Source: Macrolepiota albuminosa (lineage: Eukaryota; Basidiomycota; Agaricomycetes; Agaricales; Agaricaceae). From it: DNA of 64,000 bases. Location of the stretch: assembly GCA_027475525.1 (NCBI GenBank), contig JAMWFC010000049.1, positions 2,712,947 through 2,776,946 of the forward strand, in the 5' to 3' direction. The notes beneath the pieces were generated by a model. It did no database searches and was not told the DNA's origin. It worked only from the letters and a program-made list of their open reading frames with translations. Shown one piece after another: positions 63,168-64,000 of this stretch (the first letter of the stretch is position 1; each line of letters begins with the position of its first letter). The position numbers were made by a program, and so were the translations under genes.

Positions 63168-63578
63168 TCAAGGAGAACCATCACAAGGGCCATTAATTGG
63201 AGGATCTAAATGGTTCCATCCTCTTTGATGTAAGAGGTGCATGGTAGTAGCATCTACCACCGCTGCATCACCACCACATTTATCCTGAGCAGAAGCTCCA
63301 GATTTGTTGTGAGCAGCAGATATGTTGTAGTGCTGAGCTGTGCCCCGCTGTGGAGTATGTGGTGAGCCTGGGACAGGAGGCAGTGCTGTGTGTGGTGGGC
63401 CAGGTGACAAGGCAAGTGAAGCCCTTAATTGCCCCTCCAAGTTGGCTGTGCATGCGGCGGTTGTAGCGGATCTGTTGTCAGTGGGTTCATCGTTAGTGGA
63501 TAGTCTACTTGCACATTCAGGGGTCTCTCTTGAGATGGCACTTCTGTTGTCATTGACTACCACTAATTGTGTTGGCAT
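63168..63578 (-). CDS. hypothetical protein, minus strand
   Basis: 136 codons from ATG 63578. The product is Ala/Ser/Pro/Thr-rich with no recognised domain. The same frame is open a little further upstream (Ala-rich, then WKTTRKKGWKNRKQ), so the real start could be earlier or in another exon. Sequence after the stop (toward 62980) is rich in codons such as EDEELDHSNDQFEGE in the same direction, which suggests a longer, damaged gene. Possibly host or transposon-derived. Confidence 0.3.
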   Translation of the reverse strand: MPTQLVVVNDNRSAISRETPECASRLSTNDEPTDNRSATTAACTANLEGQLRASLALSPGPPHTALPPVPGSPHTPQRGTAQHYNISAAHNKSGASAQDKCGGDAAVVDATTMHLLHQRGWNHLDPPINGPCDGSP

Positions 63579-64000
63579 CTGTTTCCTATTTTTCCATCCC
63601 TTTTTCCGTGTAGTCTTCCATGCTGCCGCTGCTGCTGCATTCTTTTCACGATCAGCTCAGGTTCCATATTCAGCAGCTACAGGCTCTTTGTGATGGTTCA
63701 GATAAACTGTCCACCAGAAGACGTCACCGCAACCATACTGTCCTTGACAATCTCTCCAGAAATTCAGCAGACGTAATAGCTCTGGCTGACTGAGATTATG
63801 GGAATCCTGGAATTTCAGACTCTCTGGAAGATACTTTGAATGGAGGAATTATCCATTTTTGTTCTGTCTCCGTCGAGGACAGACAGATTCTACCCTTGTC
63901 TGCTCAACAGATTCTCGTATCCGCTTGAAGAATTCTATTGTCCGCTGTAATCTGGCCCATCTAAAAATAGGTATTTTGCCGACGATATTGATGAGCAGTC
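63579..64000. other. unassigned right end of the window
   Basis: Coding-like on the plus strand in short pieces (for example SRNSADVIALAD, and SVEDRQILPLSAQQILV near 63870-63925) with stops between. No family recognised. It may be a host gene fragment continuing beyond the window. Confidence 0.25.

Noticed and set aside
62876..63193. ORF across the right end of the Tc1 element on the minus strand
   Set aside because: It combines terminal-repeat sequence with unrelated flank. The start of the open frame is only an accident of the junction.

Overview
The window is eukaryotic DNA, almost certainly fungal and most likely from a mushroom-forming basidiomycete (Agaricomycetes). The reasons are Ty3/Gypsy chromoviruses with chromodomains, introns of 46-50 bp with GT...AG borders, a Helitron relic, a relic of an alpha-type protein kinase of the kind common in these fungi, and a Zn-cluster/coiled-coil gene type. 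I see no intact single-copy host gene. The 64 kb is a nest of transposable elements, and most boundaries are fixed by LTR pairs and target-site duplications (TSDs).

Layout, left to right. 1-944 holds hairpin-forming direct and tandem repeats. 945-23204 is element A, a Ty3/Gypsy element with 176-bp LTRs, split in its protease by element B (4632-15448), a second Gypsy family with 770-784-bp LTRs. 23205-23830 is AT-rich degenerate satellite resembling the DNA left of A. 23928-28990 is a decayed Helitron (Rep plus Pif1-type helicase) carrying an 837-bp insertion, X. 29016-30072 and 61061-61620 are two halves of a host-type gene with a six-cysteine Zn-cluster-like motif and a coiled coil, split by element C. 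30073-61060 is element C, a diverged decayed relative of A with 191-bp LTRs and a perfect GTCTC TSD. C has itself received B2 (31355-40007, a wrecked reverse-strand B-family copy holding an alpha-kinase relic), B' (44476-54820, a young nearly intact reverse-strand B copy with a perfect TGAAG TSD) and a 1054-bp solo-LTR-like insertion (54855-55908). 61842-62960 is an internally deleted Tc1/mariner element. The rest up to 64000 is unassigned.

How the genes work together. A and C encode a leader, Gag with a CCHC knuckle, retropepsin, RT, RNase H, and integrase ending in a chromodomain. They then carry a large third ORF that is found in both. The protease-to-RT junction in both is the same in-frame TGA-CTA-G, a classic leaky-stop context. 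B and B' encode Gag and, in another frame, a Pol with two tandem retropepsin domains, RT, RNase H, integrase and chromodomain. Between Pol and the 3' LTR they carry a three-exon gene on the opposite strand, coding for a Zn2Cys6-like coiled-coil protein of about 573 residues. B-family elements appear to self-prime reverse transcription: the 13 bases directly after the 5' LTR are an exact reverse complement of 13 bases in the LTR, 28 bp downstream of a TATA-like box.

Decay. In-frame stops in these copies are mostly TGA, several of them aligned with CGA in the sister copy, as expected from C-to-T change at CpG. B' is the least damaged copy, with one TGA in Gag and one in Pol.
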